From Candidatus Zixiibacteriota bacterium (lineage in GTDB: Bacteria > Zixibacteria > MSB-5A5 > DSPP01): 64,000 bases of DNA. Within the stretch, counting starts at the first letter, position 1. The number at the start of each line of letters is the position of its first letter. The notes beneath the pieces are model-generated. The model made no database searches. It worked only from the letters and a program-made list of their open reading frames with translations, and was not told the origin of the DNA. This document shows positions 45,776-54,808 of the stretch, piece after piece. A program made the position numbers and the translations under genes. Location of the stretch: NCBI GenBank assembly GCA_022614805.1, contig JAKEHY010000002.1, forward strand, positions 1-64,000, given 5' to 3'.

Positions 45776-45859
45776 CGGCGCTTTCCCAAAGGGCGGAAAA
45801 TATAATAAAAATCGGGGCAAATGCTACGGTTTTGTGCCGGACGACTATATTCCGTCCCG

Positions 45860-46969
45860 ATGGCATCCTTCTCCGATACAAAAAAGTTCCGACAAGCTCT
45901 TTTGGTCTGGTATAAAAAGAATCGCCGCCGGCTTCCCTGGCAGGATGGGGTCGGGCACTTAAGCAAAAAAGAACGGGATTATCGGGTTTTTATTTCGGAA
46001 ATAATGTTGCAGCAAACCCGCTTGGACCAAGCCCTCCCCTATTACGAACGTTGGACAAGAAGTGTCCCCTCTTTTGAGGCGCTGGCAAAAGCCCCCATGC
46101 AGAAACTTTTGAAGCTGTGGGAGGGATTGGGATATTACGCCCGGGTGAGGCATTTAAAGAAAGCGGCCCAACTTATCGTCCGCAAACATCGCGGCGAAAT
46201 TCCGCCCGATTACGCAAAGATTCGCGCCCTGCCGGGAGTGGGGAATTACACGGCGGCGGCTCTGGCCAGCTTTATTCACCGCCAGCCCTATCTGGCCGTT
46301 GACGGCAACGTCTTTCGGGTGCTGTCTCGGATTTTGGCAAGGCCGTTCCGGTTCTCAAGACAGCTGGACAGGAAAAGACTTTCGGAGGCAGCATCCCGGC
46401 TTCTTGACCCGAGTCAACCGGGAGAGTTTAACCGGGCCCTGATGCGTCTGGGGGTGCTGGTATGCCTCCCCAAAAATCCAAAATGCTCTCTTTGTCCGGT
46501 GCGCTTCTTTTGCAGGGCCTATAAAAGGGGGGATGTCAGCAAATATCCGCTGCCCCGGCGGAAGTTGAGGCCGCCACACTTTCAAATTGCGGCCGGAATT
46601 GTCTGGAAGGAGGGTAAAATTCTGATTGCCCAAAGGAAACCGAACGGGCTTTTGGGGGGATTATGGGAGTTTCCGGGCGGGAAATGGAAGAAAGGGGAAA
46701 CCTTGGCGGAAGCCTGCCGCCGGGAAGTGAAAGAAGAAACCGGCATCAGGGTGAAGGTTGGCCCGCTGGCCCAAAGAATCCGGCACAGCTATTCCCATTT
46801 TTCCATCACCCTTTCGATTTTTCAATGCCAATACCAAAACGGAACGCCGCGGCCTTTGGGATGCCAAAAAATTAAGTGGGTTCGTCCCAAAGAGTTGGTG
46901 AAATACCCTTTCCCGAGAGCCAATCAGAAAATCGTGCCGCTTTTGGCGGCCGGAAAGCTTTTGCCCTAA
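45860..46969 (+). CDS. mutY: A/G-specific adenine glycosylase MutY
   Basis: The 369-residue protein removes adenine mispaired with 8-oxoguanine. It has the catalytic Glu in ISEIMLQQTRLDQALPYYER, a helix-hairpin-helix (ALPGVGNYTAAALASF), the catalytic Asp in LAVDGNVFRVLSR and the 4Fe-4S motif CLPKNPKCSLCPVRFFC. A C-terminal NUDIX-like 8-oxoG reading domain follows (GGLWEFPGGKWKKGE, REVKEETGI). The start at ATG 45860 gives a normal N-terminus. The stop overlaps the end of the convergent small membrane gene. Confidence 0.96.
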   Translation: MASFSDTKKFRQALLVWYKKNRRRLPWQDGVGHLSKKERDYRVFISEIMLQQTRLDQALPYYERWTRSVPSFEALAKAPMQKLLKLWEGLGYYARVRHLKKAAQLIVRKHRGEIPPDYAKIRALPGVGNYTAAALASFIHRQPYLAVDGNVFRVLSRILARPFRFSRQLDRKRLSEAASRLLDPSQPGEFNRALMRLGVLVCLPKNPKCSLCPVRFFCRAYKRGDVSKYPLPRRKLRPPHFQIAAGIVWKEGKILIAQRKPNGLLGGLWEFPGGKWKKGETLAEACRREVKEETGIRVKVGPLAQRIRHSYSHFSITLSIFQCQYQNGTPRPLGCQKIKWVRPKELVKYPFPRANQKIVPLLAAGKLLP

Positions 46970-47325
46970 CTAAAGAGCCACCAGGCAATCAGAGCAAGCA
47001 CCAGGGCCAAAAGGAAAGAGGCCAATATTATCAGCTCGGAGCGGTGCTGGAAGAACCGGGCGACGGCATCGTCCGGCAGTTTTTCAATTCCCGTATCCAA
47101 GTTGCGCGCCCGGCGCAAGCCCAAAAATACTCACGTGCAGAAACGGGCCTGGGCCACCCCCAGCGAGCCCAAAAAGAGAAAAATGAAGAGCAGGCCGTAG
47201 GCGGCATTTGGCTCGCTCGCAAACACGAAGGCAACCAGCAAGATGGCGGAAAAACCCAAGCCAAAGAGGCCCACAAGGAGGCGTTTTTGAATCTCTTTCG
47301 GGCCGATGTTGCAAAGCTCCCCCAT
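46966..47325 (-). CDS. Small three-helix membrane protein interrupted by an in-frame TGA
   Basis: Read from ATG 47325, the frame gives 64 residues with two membrane helices (MGELCNIGPKEIQKRL... to QARFCT), then TGA at 47131-47133. The same frame stays open for 54 further codons (VFLGLRRARNLDTGIEKLPD...) and ends in a third helix (LIILASFLLALVLALIAWWL) before TAG at 46966-46968. The part after the TGA looks like genuine protein. Explanations are a nonsense mutation, a sequence error, or selenocysteine: a 6-bp hairpin TTGCGC/GCGCAA with loop CGGGC begins 12 bases after the TGA. I recall relatives with a Thr-Cys at this spot but cannot confirm. Function unknown. Confidence 0.55.
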
Positions 47326-47754
47326 ATTCAGGCCCGGGCCGGAACGTAGGCAGATTTCAACTCATCCTCCTTCGCACTATTCATCTCTTTTCACATTCCT
47401 CTTGTTTTTCCGGATTGTTCCCAACAAATGGTTGACGGAAAGTTATAAAAAAAGATAAGGAGAAAATCAAGCGAAAAATCGGATGGAAAAAATCCCGGAT
47501 ATATGGTTTTTGGCCCATACAACTGGGGGGCTTTTCCCATAAAAAAAGGCAAAATTTTGTTTTCAAAACGGCTTTCAGTTTGCTTGTATCCGGGCAACCG
47601 CAAGAGAAACAACGGGTTGTGCTTTGAGGGAAAATTTTTCCTTCCCGCATATCGTTTGCGGCTACAGGCATTTGGTAAAAGAGGAGGGAAAGAAAAGGTT
47701 AGAAAATTGATACAACTTCCCATACACAGCTATTCTTCACCGAAAGGAGTTTTT
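47326..47754. other. Gene-free stretch upstream of a lipoprotein gene
   Basis: I see no gene here. The frame running into the lipoprotein from 47503 has no coding character (A/T-rich, many rare codons), while a clear start lies at 47755. The stretch is richer in A+T than its surroundings and probably holds the promoters of the two divergent genes, but I cannot point to a convincing one. Confidence 0.5.
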
Positions 47755-48351
47755 ATGCGACCAGTGCGTAAGTTCTTTGCGCACCTGGCTGGCGGATTGG
47801 GTGTAATTGGCATTGCGCTTTTCTTTTTGGTTTTCAGCTGCAGCCAAAAACTGCCCACTACCCCCATTACCAGCCAGGCGCCGAACCCGACGGCAGGGGC
47901 GGTTCCCGCCGGCACCATGGCCAGTCTGTCGGTCGGGGGGAACCTGCTGGGAAACACCGTCGGCAAATTGATTGGATGGCTGGGGGGTGTTTTGGCCATT
48001 CCGGTTGAGAACACGACCAAAACCTCGCTTTTGACCGTTCAACCGGGGAGCTTGCTGCAGTCCGTCTACGTCACGGCGTCGGCCCGCTTTGATTCTTACA
48101 AGAAGGCCACCTTCTACGACTTTGGCCCGGACGGTTTGCAATTCCTGAAGCCGGCTTTGCTTTCGCACCGGGCCCAGGAGCCGAACGGCACGGCTCTTTA
48201 CCTGTGGTATTTCAACCCGACCTCCAAGCAGTGGGAAAAGGCTGGTTCGGCCACCGTCATCGCCGGCACGGCTACTTTCTCCATCCTTCACTTTTCCAAG
48301 TGGGCGGTCAGCGAGGACGGGGATGGCTTAGGTTCGGGGGGGCAGCAGTAA
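47755..48351 (+). CDS. Hypothetical lipoprotein
   Basis: The 198-residue product begins MRPVRKFFAHLAGGLGVIGI, then a hydrophobic stretch and the lipobox VFSC, so it is lipid-anchored (Cys about 27). The mature part is rich in Gly, Thr and Ser and beta-prone, with an aromatic C-terminal domain (ALYLWYFNPTSKQWEKAGS, FSILHFSKWAVSED) resembling ZU5/Ig-like surface modules; I do not recognise the family. ATG 47755 follows AAAGGAG. A terminator follows directly, so it is monocistronic. Confidence 0.75.
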   Translation: MRPVRKFFAHLAGGLGVIGIALFFLVFSCSQKLPTTPITSQAPNPTAGAVPAGTMASLSVGGNLLGNTVGKLIGWLGGVLAIPVENTTKTSLLTVQPGSLLQSVYVTASARFDSYKKATFYDFGPDGLQFLKPALLSHRAQEPNGTALYLWYFNPTSKQWEKAGSATVIAGTATFSILHFSKWAVSEDGDGLGSGGQQ

Positions 48352-48370
48352 GATTCTTCGATTCAAGTCC

Positions 48371-48402
48371 AACGGCCTCGGTTTGTGCCGAGGCCGTTTT
48401 TA
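48371..48402 (+). terminator. Intrinsic terminator
   Basis: AACGGCCTCGG (48371-48381) / CCGAGGCCGTT (48388-48398), followed by TTTATTT. Confidence 0.92.
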
Positions 48403-48423
48403 TTTGGCCGCAAAATTCCGGGT

Positions 48424-49071
48424 TCAGATTTCGTCCGAGCGGGGGTATTGTTTTTTGACCACCAAAGGCCAGGCGTCCCGAATGACCGGGAGGGCTCGGA
48501 GCAGGCACAGGATTACCGTCACGTAAGCCAACAGGTCGCCGATGAACACGGTGGAGCGGAAGGCCCATTGCGGCAAAAGGAACAACCCTTCCGCCGCGGC
48601 GGCAACGAAAGTCAAAATAAGCCCGAGCCAGATGAAAACCGCCGCTTTGGCGAAACCATACAACGCGCGCGAGAACGGGCTGGCGACCAGAAATTTGGTA
48701 AGCGGTGATTTCATCATCGTATCCGGTCCGAAGGCGGTTTTCCCCTCGGCAAAGGCGGCCGCCCGCAGGCTGTCGACGATGAAACTCCGGGAAATCACCG
48801 CCAACGGCATCCAGAGCGGCACCATATTGACGACCGCAAAATAAATCCAGAAGGCGTTTTCCACGATGCGGTCGCCGGTGATGTCCAGAAGCGCCCCGAG
48901 CTTGGAGGCAATTCCCAGCTTGCGGGCCACATAGCCATCCCAGGCATCCATCCAGATGACGGCGGCAACTAAAAGGGTAGCCAAAAGGTTTCCCCAGAAG
49001 CTTGCGCCGAAGAGGGCGATGGCTAAAAAGGCCAGCGTGATTCGGGCCAGGGTGATAATATTGGCCTGCAT
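48424..49071 (-). CDS. CDP-alcohol phosphatidyltransferase
   Basis: The 215-residue membrane protein carries the family motif D-x2-D-G-x2-A-R-x8-G-x3-D-x3-D in full: Asp42, Asp45, Gly46, Ala49, Arg50, Gly59, Asp63, Asp67 (MDAWDGYVARKLG, LGALLDITGDR). It has about six hydrophobic helices. It swaps CMP of a CDP-alcohol lipid for another alcohol, for example glycerol phosphate or inositol phosphate. It sits 4 bases after a PAP2-type phosphatase on the same strand, suggesting a two-step lipid head-group pathway. Confidence 0.9.
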   Translation of the reverse strand: MQANIITLARITLAFLAIALFGASFWGNLLATLLVAAVIWMDAWDGYVARKLGIASKLGALLDITGDRIVENAFWIYFAVVNMVPLWMPLAVISRSFIVDSLRAAAFAEGKTAFGPDTMMKSPLTKFLVASPFSRALYGFAKAAVFIWLGLILTFVAAAAEGLFLLPQWAFRSTVFIGDLLAYVTVILCLLRALPVIRDAWPLVVKKQYPRSDEI

Positions 49072-49075
49072 ATTT

Positions 49076-50005
49076 TTACCTCGTTTCTCCGCCGGTTGGG
49101 AAAGCGGTGGTTTTCGGATACCAACGTTTTACGAGCACGGATGAAAATAAGAAGGCCGCAGCTCCAATGGCAAGCCCGGCTGCGCCGTCCACGAAGTAAT
49201 GATAGCGGCCGTAAACCGTGGAGAAAAATAGCAAAGCAAACCAGATGACGCTGCCCCAAAAGATTTTTTTGTCCGTTCGGGCGGCGCTGAGGAGGAGGGC
49301 CGTGGCGGCGGACAGGTGGGTGGAGGGAAAGCAGCCGCCGGTGATGGCGCCCTTGTGGTGCAGGTAGTCGTTTAGTTGGCGGAAAATCCACTTCCCCTCG
49401 ATTAACATCGTCTGGTGGCCGGCCAAAGTTTTCCAGGGGCCTTCGGCCGGAACCAGAGGGAAAATAAGGTATCCCAGATAAAGAGCCAGAAGATAATGGG
49501 CGGCGAAGGTCTGGAAATTTCTTTCCGACTGCTTGAGGTAAATCCACAGTCCGAAGAGCGGAATGAAGTAGTAGGTGAAGTAAATAAACTCAAAAAACTC
49601 GGTCACATATGGATTCGTGATTTTCTCTAAAACCACGGTTGGATGCCCCCCCAAAAGCTTGAAATCCGCCGCTATCAACCATCCGTTTTTCCATTCGGGA
49701 TGAATCAAATGCACGAAATTCTCCGCTTCCCAGAACAAAAAAGTTACCAGAAGAAACGGATACCAGTGGCGGAAAAACTTGAATGCCGGACTTGTCCACT
49801 GAATGCTTGCTACGAAAAGAATGGAAGAAGCAATGCCAAAATGCAGGAGCAAAAAACGCCACCAGCCGGAGAGGTTGGCGTGGAGAATCAGAATCAAAAT
49901 CGAGATAACCGCTATATATCCAAGTGTGGCAACATCAGCTGGAAGTAAAAAGATTCGCTTTGGCGGCACGAGTGAGAATATGCCTTGAACGGAACTTTTG
50001 GGCAA
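49076..50005 (-). CDS. PAP2-superfamily membrane phosphatase/transferase (inositolphosphotransferase-like)
   Basis: The 309-residue protein has about six to seven membrane helices. Its C-terminal active-site motifs GGCFPSTHLSAA and YGRYHYFVDGAAG correspond to C2 and C3 of the PAP2 family and are of the type found in Aur1-like inositol phosphorylceramide synthases and related transferases. Phosphatidate or undecaprenyl-PP phosphatase activity is also possible. It is coupled to the CDP-alcohol transferase downstream (4-base gap). A link to the spt locus 20 kb away is speculation. Confidence 0.82.
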   Translation of the reverse strand: MPKSSVQGIFSLVPPKRIFLLPADVATLGYIAVISILILILHANLSGWWRFLLLHFGIASSILFVASIQWTSPAFKFFRHWYPFLLVTFLFWEAENFVHLIHPEWKNGWLIAADFKLLGGHPTVVLEKITNPYVTEFFEFIYFTYYFIPLFGLWIYLKQSERNFQTFAAHYLLALYLGYLIFPLVPAEGPWKTLAGHQTMLIEGKWIFRQLNDYLHHKGAITGGCFPSTHLSAATALLLSAARTDKKIFWGSVIWFALLFFSTVYGRYHYFVDGAAGLAIGAAAFLFSSVLVKRWYPKTTAFPTGGETR

Positions 50006-50075
50006 TTCTTTAAAACCTCTCCCCTAACCCCTCCCCGATGAGAGGGGGGCAGAGGTCAGGTCAAATTTCCCCGAT

Positions 50076-50105
50076 ATAAAAAACCGCCCCGATTTCTCGG
50101 GGCGG
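50076..50105 (-). terminator. Intrinsic terminator of rpoD
   Basis: CCGCCCCGA (50084-50092) / TCGGGGCGG (50097-50105); on the minus strand the stem is followed by TTTTTTAT. Confidence 0.85.
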
Positions 50106-50155
50106 CTGTGGGGAGGTGATACCGAAAAACCGGCTCTCGCGAGCGGGCAATGTCT

Positions 50156-51010
50156 TCAGTTCAAATACGCGCGCAATGCCTTGGAGCGGGAGGCGTGCCG
50201 CAGCCGGCGAATCGCTTTCTCCTTAATCTGGCGCACCCGCTCGCGGGTCAAGTTAAAGCGGGCGCCGATTTCCTCCAGCGTCAGGGCCTTTTCGTGGTTC
50301 AGCCCGAAGTAGAGATTGATGACCTCCGCTTCGCGCGGCGTCAGCGTGTCCAAAGCCTTTTCGATTTCCGAGCGCAGGGAATCCCGCAACAGCTCTTCGT
50401 CCGGGGAGGGCTGATTGTCGTCCTCCAAAACGTCAATCAGCGAATTGTCCTCCGAGGTGGAAAAGGGAGCATCCAACGAGAGGTGCGAATTGGAGATTTT
50501 CAAGGTGTCGGAAACCTCCCCTTCAGTCAGCGACAGCTCGCTGGCAATCTCGTCCGCCGAAGGGTCGCGCCCAAGCTCCTGCTCCAGGGCGGCGGAAACC
50601 TTCCCGATTTTGTGCAGAGTGCCGACCCGGTTTAAGGGGAGGCGGACGATGCGGGACTGTTCGGCCAACGCCTGCAAAATCGCCTGGCGAATCCACCAGA
50701 CGGCGTAAGAGATGAACTTGAAGCCGCGGGTTTCGTCGAACCGCTTGGCCGCCTTGATAAGCCCGATGTTCCCCTCGTTAATCAAATCGGCCAGGGAAAG
50801 CCCCTGGTTCTGGTACTGCTTGGCCACCGAGACCACGAAGCGCAAATTGGCCTTGGTCAACTTTTCCAAAGCCTCCTGGTCGCCGGCCCGGATAAGCTTG
50901 GCCAAGGTCACTTCCTCGGCGGCGGTGATGAGCGGGGTTTCGCCGATTTCCTTCAGATACAAATCGAGCGAGCGGTCCTCGTCCCGGTATTTTTTCGACT
51001 GTCGCGCCAT
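50156..51010 (-). CDS. rpoD: Primary-type RNA polymerase sigma70 factor (RpoD family, short)
   Basis: The 284-residue factor has regions 1.2 to 4 but no 1.1 domain: [20 protein letters not shown] (1.2), [20 protein letters not shown] with [18 protein letters not shown] (2.1-2.2), [15 protein letters not shown] (2.3-2.4), region 3, and [20 protein letters not shown] (4.2). The short form is the housekeeping SigA type of many FCB bacteria (Bacteroidetes-style), though a stress sigma of the same family is possible. It lies 94 bases downstream of htrA on the same strand. Confidence 0.92.
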   Translation of the reverse strand: MARQSKKYRDEDRSLDLYLKEIGETPLITAAEEVTLAKLIRAGDQEALEKLTKANLRFVVSVAKQYQNQGLSLADLINEGNIGLIKAAKRFDETRGFKFISYAVWWIRQAILQALAEQSRIVRLPLNRVGTLHKIGKVSAALEQELGRDPSADEIASELSLTEGEVSDTLKISNSHLSLDAPFSTSEDNSLIDVLEDDNQPSPDEELLRDSLRSEIEKALDTLTPREAEVINLYFGLNHEKALTLEEIGARFNLTRERVRQIKEKAIRRLRHASRSKALRAYLN

Positions 51011-51104
51011 TACTTGGTGTTCTCCTCACTAAAATTACGATACCGGCCGAAAACCGGCTCCAACCCCTGGAATTTTTTGAACCAAATTTCCGACCGCATG
51101 GCTC

Positions 51105-52574
51105 CTACCCGCCGGCCCGGATGGCCACGTAAACCGGCTGGGAGTCCAAGTCGTGCACCAGGAGCGAAACCGGTTTTTCCCGGCCGACCGTCTTCAGCGC
51201 CTGACGAAACTCGGCCTCCGAGCGCACCGGCTGGTTGTTCACTTCCGAAATGATAAAACCCGGTTCGATTCCCTTCTGTTCGGCCGGGCTGCTCGGCTCC
51301 ACCTCCACCACGATTAAGCCCGGGTTGAACTCCACGCCGAAGCGCTCGCACAGCTCCGGCGAACTGGTGCGCACGTGGACGCCGACCACCGGATCCGCGG
51401 TAACCGGGGGTTGGCGTTCTTCTGCTCGCGAGACCAACGAGGCGTTCCGCTCCGCCAGCCGAACGTTGAGCCTGATAATCTTTCCCTCCCGGAAAACTTC
51501 CACCGGCACCGCTTTTCCCGGTCCGGCCGAGGCGACCCAGAAACGCAACTGGGTCAAATCGGCAACTTTCTTGCCGTCAAACTTGAGAATGACGTCCCCC
51601 TGTTTGAGTCCCGCCGCCGCGGCCGGGCCATCCGGCAAAACTTCGCTAAGAATGACTCCTTCGGTTGATTTCAACCCGTACGAATCAGCCAGGTCCTTGG
51701 AAAGGTCCTGCAGGTAAACACCGAGCCATCCCCGGGAGACTCGGCCCGTGCGCATTAAATCCGGCAAAACCTCTTTGACCATATTTATAGGGATGGCAAA
51801 GCCGATTCCCACATTGCCGCCCGAGGGGGAGGCGATGGCGGAATTAATGCCAATCACCTGGCCGTGGATGTCCACCAGCGGGCCGCCGGAGTTCCCCTGG
51901 TTGATGGCGGCATCGGTCTGAATGTAATCCTGATAGGCGGGGGTCTCGTCCCGGCCGAATTGCAAATTGGAGCGCCCCTTGGCGGAGACCACGCCGACGG
52001 TCACCGTCCGGTCCAGCTCTTCCTGGGGAAAGGGATTGCCGATGGCCAAAACCCAATCCCCCACCCGCAGGGAATCGGAGTTTCCCAAATCCAAAGCCCA
52101 AAGCCGCCGGTCGGCCTCGATTTTCAATACCGCCACGTCGGTCTCCTTGTCGGCCCCCACCAAACGGGCCTTGTAGCGGGACCGGTCGGAAAGAGTAACC
52201 CAGATTTCGGTGGCCCCGGCGACGACATGATTGTTGGTCAAAACGTGGCCGTCCGGGCCAAAAACAAAGCCGGAGCCGAGCGAAGTGCTGGGGACCCGAC
52301 GGCGGTCTCCGAACGGAAACCAGGAATGGTAGCGGCTCAAATCCTCCACTTTTTCGGCGGAGATGTTCACCACCCCGTCCCGAACCCGCTCCACCACCGC
52401 CACAAAAGGAGAAGCCACTCCGGGATTGAGGTAGGTGCTCGGCCGTTTTTCCTGGCTAAAACCCCGGTTGGGAAGGTCCAACCCGGTGGCAATGAAGATG
52501 CCAACGAGGGTAAAAAACCCGGCGATAAAGAAATAGCTTAGATACCGCTGGTTTTGAATGCGAACCAACTTCAT
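51105..52574 (-). CDS. htrA: HtrA/DegP-type periplasmic serine protease with two PDZ domains
   Basis: The 489-residue protein has an N-terminal membrane anchor or uncleaved signal (about 12-32) and a trypsin-like domain with the triad His116 (NNHVV), Asp146 (ETDVAVL) and Ser229 (GNSGGP). Two PDZ domains follow (about 285-375 and 395-485; RGWLGVYLQ, GPAAAAGLKQGDVI). It degrades or refolds damaged envelope proteins. It precedes rpoD on the same strand. Confidence 0.95.
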   Translation of the reverse strand: MKLVRIQNQRYLSYFFIAGFFTLVGIFIATGLDLPNRGFSQEKRPSTYLNPGVASPFVAVVERVRDGVVNISAEKVEDLSRYHSWFPFGDRRRVPSTSLGSGFVFGPDGHVLTNNHVVAGATEIWVTLSDRSRYKARLVGADKETDVAVLKIEADRRLWALDLGNSDSLRVGDWVLAIGNPFPQEELDRTVTVGVVSAKGRSNLQFGRDETPAYQDYIQTDAAINQGNSGGPLVDIHGQVIGINSAIASPSGGNVGIGFAIPINMVKEVLPDLMRTGRVSRGWLGVYLQDLSKDLADSYGLKSTEGVILSEVLPDGPAAAAGLKQGDVILKFDGKKVADLTQLRFWVASAGPGKAVPVEVFREGKIIRLNVRLAERNASLVSRAEERQPPVTADPVVGVHVRTSSPELCERFGVEFNPGLIVVEVEPSSPAEQKGIEPGFIISEVNNQPVRSEAEFRQALKTVGREKPVSLLVHDLDSQPVYVAIRAGG

Positions 52575-52960
52575 TCCTCCTCCGCGGCTCCGAGTGTTTT
52601 CGAGCCGCCCAATCGATTTTTAAGACAAAATTTCAATATATACCAATTTGAATTTGAGTCAAGATTCTTCTTCTAGTTCTTACATTTTTTGGCAAGCCGT
52701 TGTACTTCATTGGGTTAATAAAAAGCGCACGGCCCATTTCCAAAATATTATACGCAGGAATTGCGAATTTAGTTGCTGGCAATTATGGCAGAAAAATGAC
52801 CAGATAACCTTTTCGGGAAGCCGGGCACCGGTACATTTTGGTACCGTCGTTTGGCGCATCTGAGAAATCTTGGAAACCCTTAAACGCCGACAGACCCTTC
52901 TGTCCCAAATGACTTGCGAAGTTTTTCTGATCCCGTGTCGCGGATTTCTGTTTCTATTAA
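52575..52960. other. Gene-free stretch between htrA and the tRNA gene
   Basis: No gene found. The only open frame (52648-52863) has no ribosome site or family resemblance. A short dyad (GGTAC around 52829 and 52842) is present. Promoters of the leftward htrA gene should lie here. Confidence 0.5.
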
Positions 52961-53034
<74 letters not shown>

Positions 53035-53107
53035 ATCGACTCAAATTATACCGGTTTGCCGGGCGCAAGTCAAGAAGAGCACGTCTTACCAAGGCGCCAA
53101 AAAGATG

Positions 53108-53136
53108 TTGACAAAAAAATGACCGGGGTGTAACTT
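53108..53136 (+). promoter_or_regulatory. Putative sigma70 promoter of the porin operon
   Basis: TTGACA (53108-53113), 17-base spacer, TAACTT (53131-53136), about 120 bases upstream of the porin start. Confidence 0.6.
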
Positions 53137-53258
53137 CTTACTTTTGTTGGAAAGAGGTAGCGCGTTCGCCTCGGCTCTGTTTGGTAAAGCGACTGAAAAG
53201 TCGAAATAGAAAAACTATAAAAGAATCGGAAGAGTCCGTTTCGCGAGGTTATTAGGGT

Positions 53259-54800
53259 ATGAGAAGTGACCGATTTTTTGGGGGGATGCTTTTTTTTATT
53301 TTTCTTCTAACCGAGTCCGGACAGACGGGGGGTTATGCCCTTCCGGGAGTGGGGGCACACGCCAACGGAATGGGGGGGGCCTTTCGGGCTCTGGCCGATG
53401 ACTGGTCGGCGGCCTACTGGAACCCGGCCGGACTGGCCTTTCAGACCCGCTCGGAGTTTACGTTGGGTGGAATCCTCACCGCCAGCCGGGTAAAATATCT
53501 TCCCCGAACGGCCAACGGCGGCTACAACCTCGGATTTGTTTCCGACAGCACCGAAGAACGCTATCCGTTCGACCGGACCGTCCCTTTCGGCACGGGCTCC
53601 CTTTTCTTGCGTTTTCCGCAACTCGGGCGGCTTAACGTGGGAGTTGCCGTTTTCACCCCCTATCATTCTTTTTCCGAGTGGGACCTGTTTTCCCTTCCCT
53701 ATGAGTTTACTGGAGAGACGGAATCGCAGGTTCCCTTTCCTTTTCCCGAAAAAAACTTCAACTCAAACATCCGGGTGGTAGATGTTCACCCCACGGCGGC
53801 CCTCTCCCTTCTGGGAGGCAAGCTGGCTTTGGGTGCGGGCCTTTCGGTGGCCCGGGCGGATTGGAATTTTTCCCGGCCGGTCTTGCTCCCGATAGAAGAA
53901 AGTTTTCAGTCGTTCTTTGACCAGAGGGATTCCGCCCAGGCCGCCCAGGTGGACAGCGCCGAGCGGGTTTTCGAGAACAATCCAAACCTGATAAGCTATC
54001 CGCAGGAAAACGTGGTGACAATGGTGCGGCTGGGTTTGGGGCAATGGGGAGTGGGGGGAAATTTGGGCCTGCTTTTTAAGCCCACGGAGAAACTTTCCAT
54101 CGGGCTCTCCTACCGGTCCCCTATACGGTTCAAGCTTAAAGGAGACTACCACCAACAGTTTTATTTTCCCTTCAACGAGTCCAAGTTAAATTATTTTCCC
54201 ACCAGCGACCAGACTTTGGACGGATTTCGCTTCATCTTCAGCGGGCAGGGAAAAGACCTTTTTATCGGTTCCAACGCCACCCGGTTCACCTTGGAACTTC
54301 CGCAGGATTTTGGGGCCGGCCTGGCGTTCTCTCCGAGCGAGCACTGGACGGTTGCGGCCGATTTTAGCTGGTTTAACTGGAAGGTGATGGACAGCATACC
54401 GGTTACCTTTGAGGATACCTCGCAGGTCTCGAAACTGGGATATCCGACCTTTAGGTTCGGCTGGAAAAACACGATTCGCGTCTCGGCGGGGGCCCGGTAT
54501 AATTTCAAAGACCGCTGGGTCTTCCGGGTGGGCTGGTTCTTCGACCAGTCCCCCATACCGGATTCCTCCTTCAACCCCCTTTTTTTGGACGTGGGGGACA
54601 AACATTCCTTTAATCTTGGAGTGGCTTATTTGATAGGGAGATGGGAGATGAACTATAATTTTGAGCTTTTGGCTGCTCAAAAGAGAGATTTTTCCCAACT
54701 TACCGGACTTTATGTCAACCTGCCGGGGGTTTACAAGGATACCCGCTTTACCTCTTCCGCCTCGGTGACCTATCGCTTCGACATTCAATCTGGGAAGTAG
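53259..54800 (+). CDS. OMPP1/FadL/TodX-family outer membrane transport protein
   Basis: The 513-residue protein has an N-terminal signal (to about 25). Mature sequence then begins with the family pattern GVGAHANGMGGAFRALADDW, followed by SAAYWNPAGLAF. Many alternating beta-strands follow and the C-terminus ends in an aromatic-rich beta strand (ASVTYRFDIQ). FadL-type proteins form 14-stranded barrels that take up long-chain fatty acids or other hydrophobic molecules. It shows that the host has an outer membrane. The next gene, an esterase-like lipoprotein, starts 8 bases later and is probably co-transcribed. Confidence 0.88.
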   Translation: MRSDRFFGGMLFFIFLLTESGQTGGYALPGVGAHANGMGGAFRALADDWSAAYWNPAGLAFQTRSEFTLGGILTASRVKYLPRTANGGYNLGFVSDSTEERYPFDRTVPFGTGSLFLRFPQLGRLNVGVAVFTPYHSFSEWDLFSLPYEFTGETESQVPFPFPEKNFNSNIRVVDVHPTAALSLLGGKLALGAGLSVARADWNFSRPVLLPIEESFQSFFDQRDSAQAAQVDSAERVFENNPNLISYPQENVVTMVRLGLGQWGVGGNLGLLFKPTEKLSIGLSYRSPIRFKLKGDYHQQFYFPFNESKLNYFPTSDQTLDGFRFIFSGQGKDLFIGSNATRFTLELPQDFGAGLAFSPSEHWTVAADFSWFNWKVMDSIPVTFEDTSQVSKLGYPTFRFGWKNTIRVSAGARYNFKDRWVFRVGWFFDQSPIPDSSFNPLFLDVGDKHSFNLGVAYLIGRWEMNYNFELLAAQKRDFSQLTGLYVNLPGVYKDTRFTSSASVTYRFDIQSGK

Positions 54801-54808
54801 GAGAACAA

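Noticed and set aside
47707-47736. TTGATA-18-TATTCT promoter for the lipoprotein
   Set aside because: The start of transcription would fall on the ribosome binding site, too close to the ATG.
52648-52863. Open frame of 71 codons upstream of the tRNA
   Set aside because: No ribosome site, odd composition, and no recognisable domain.
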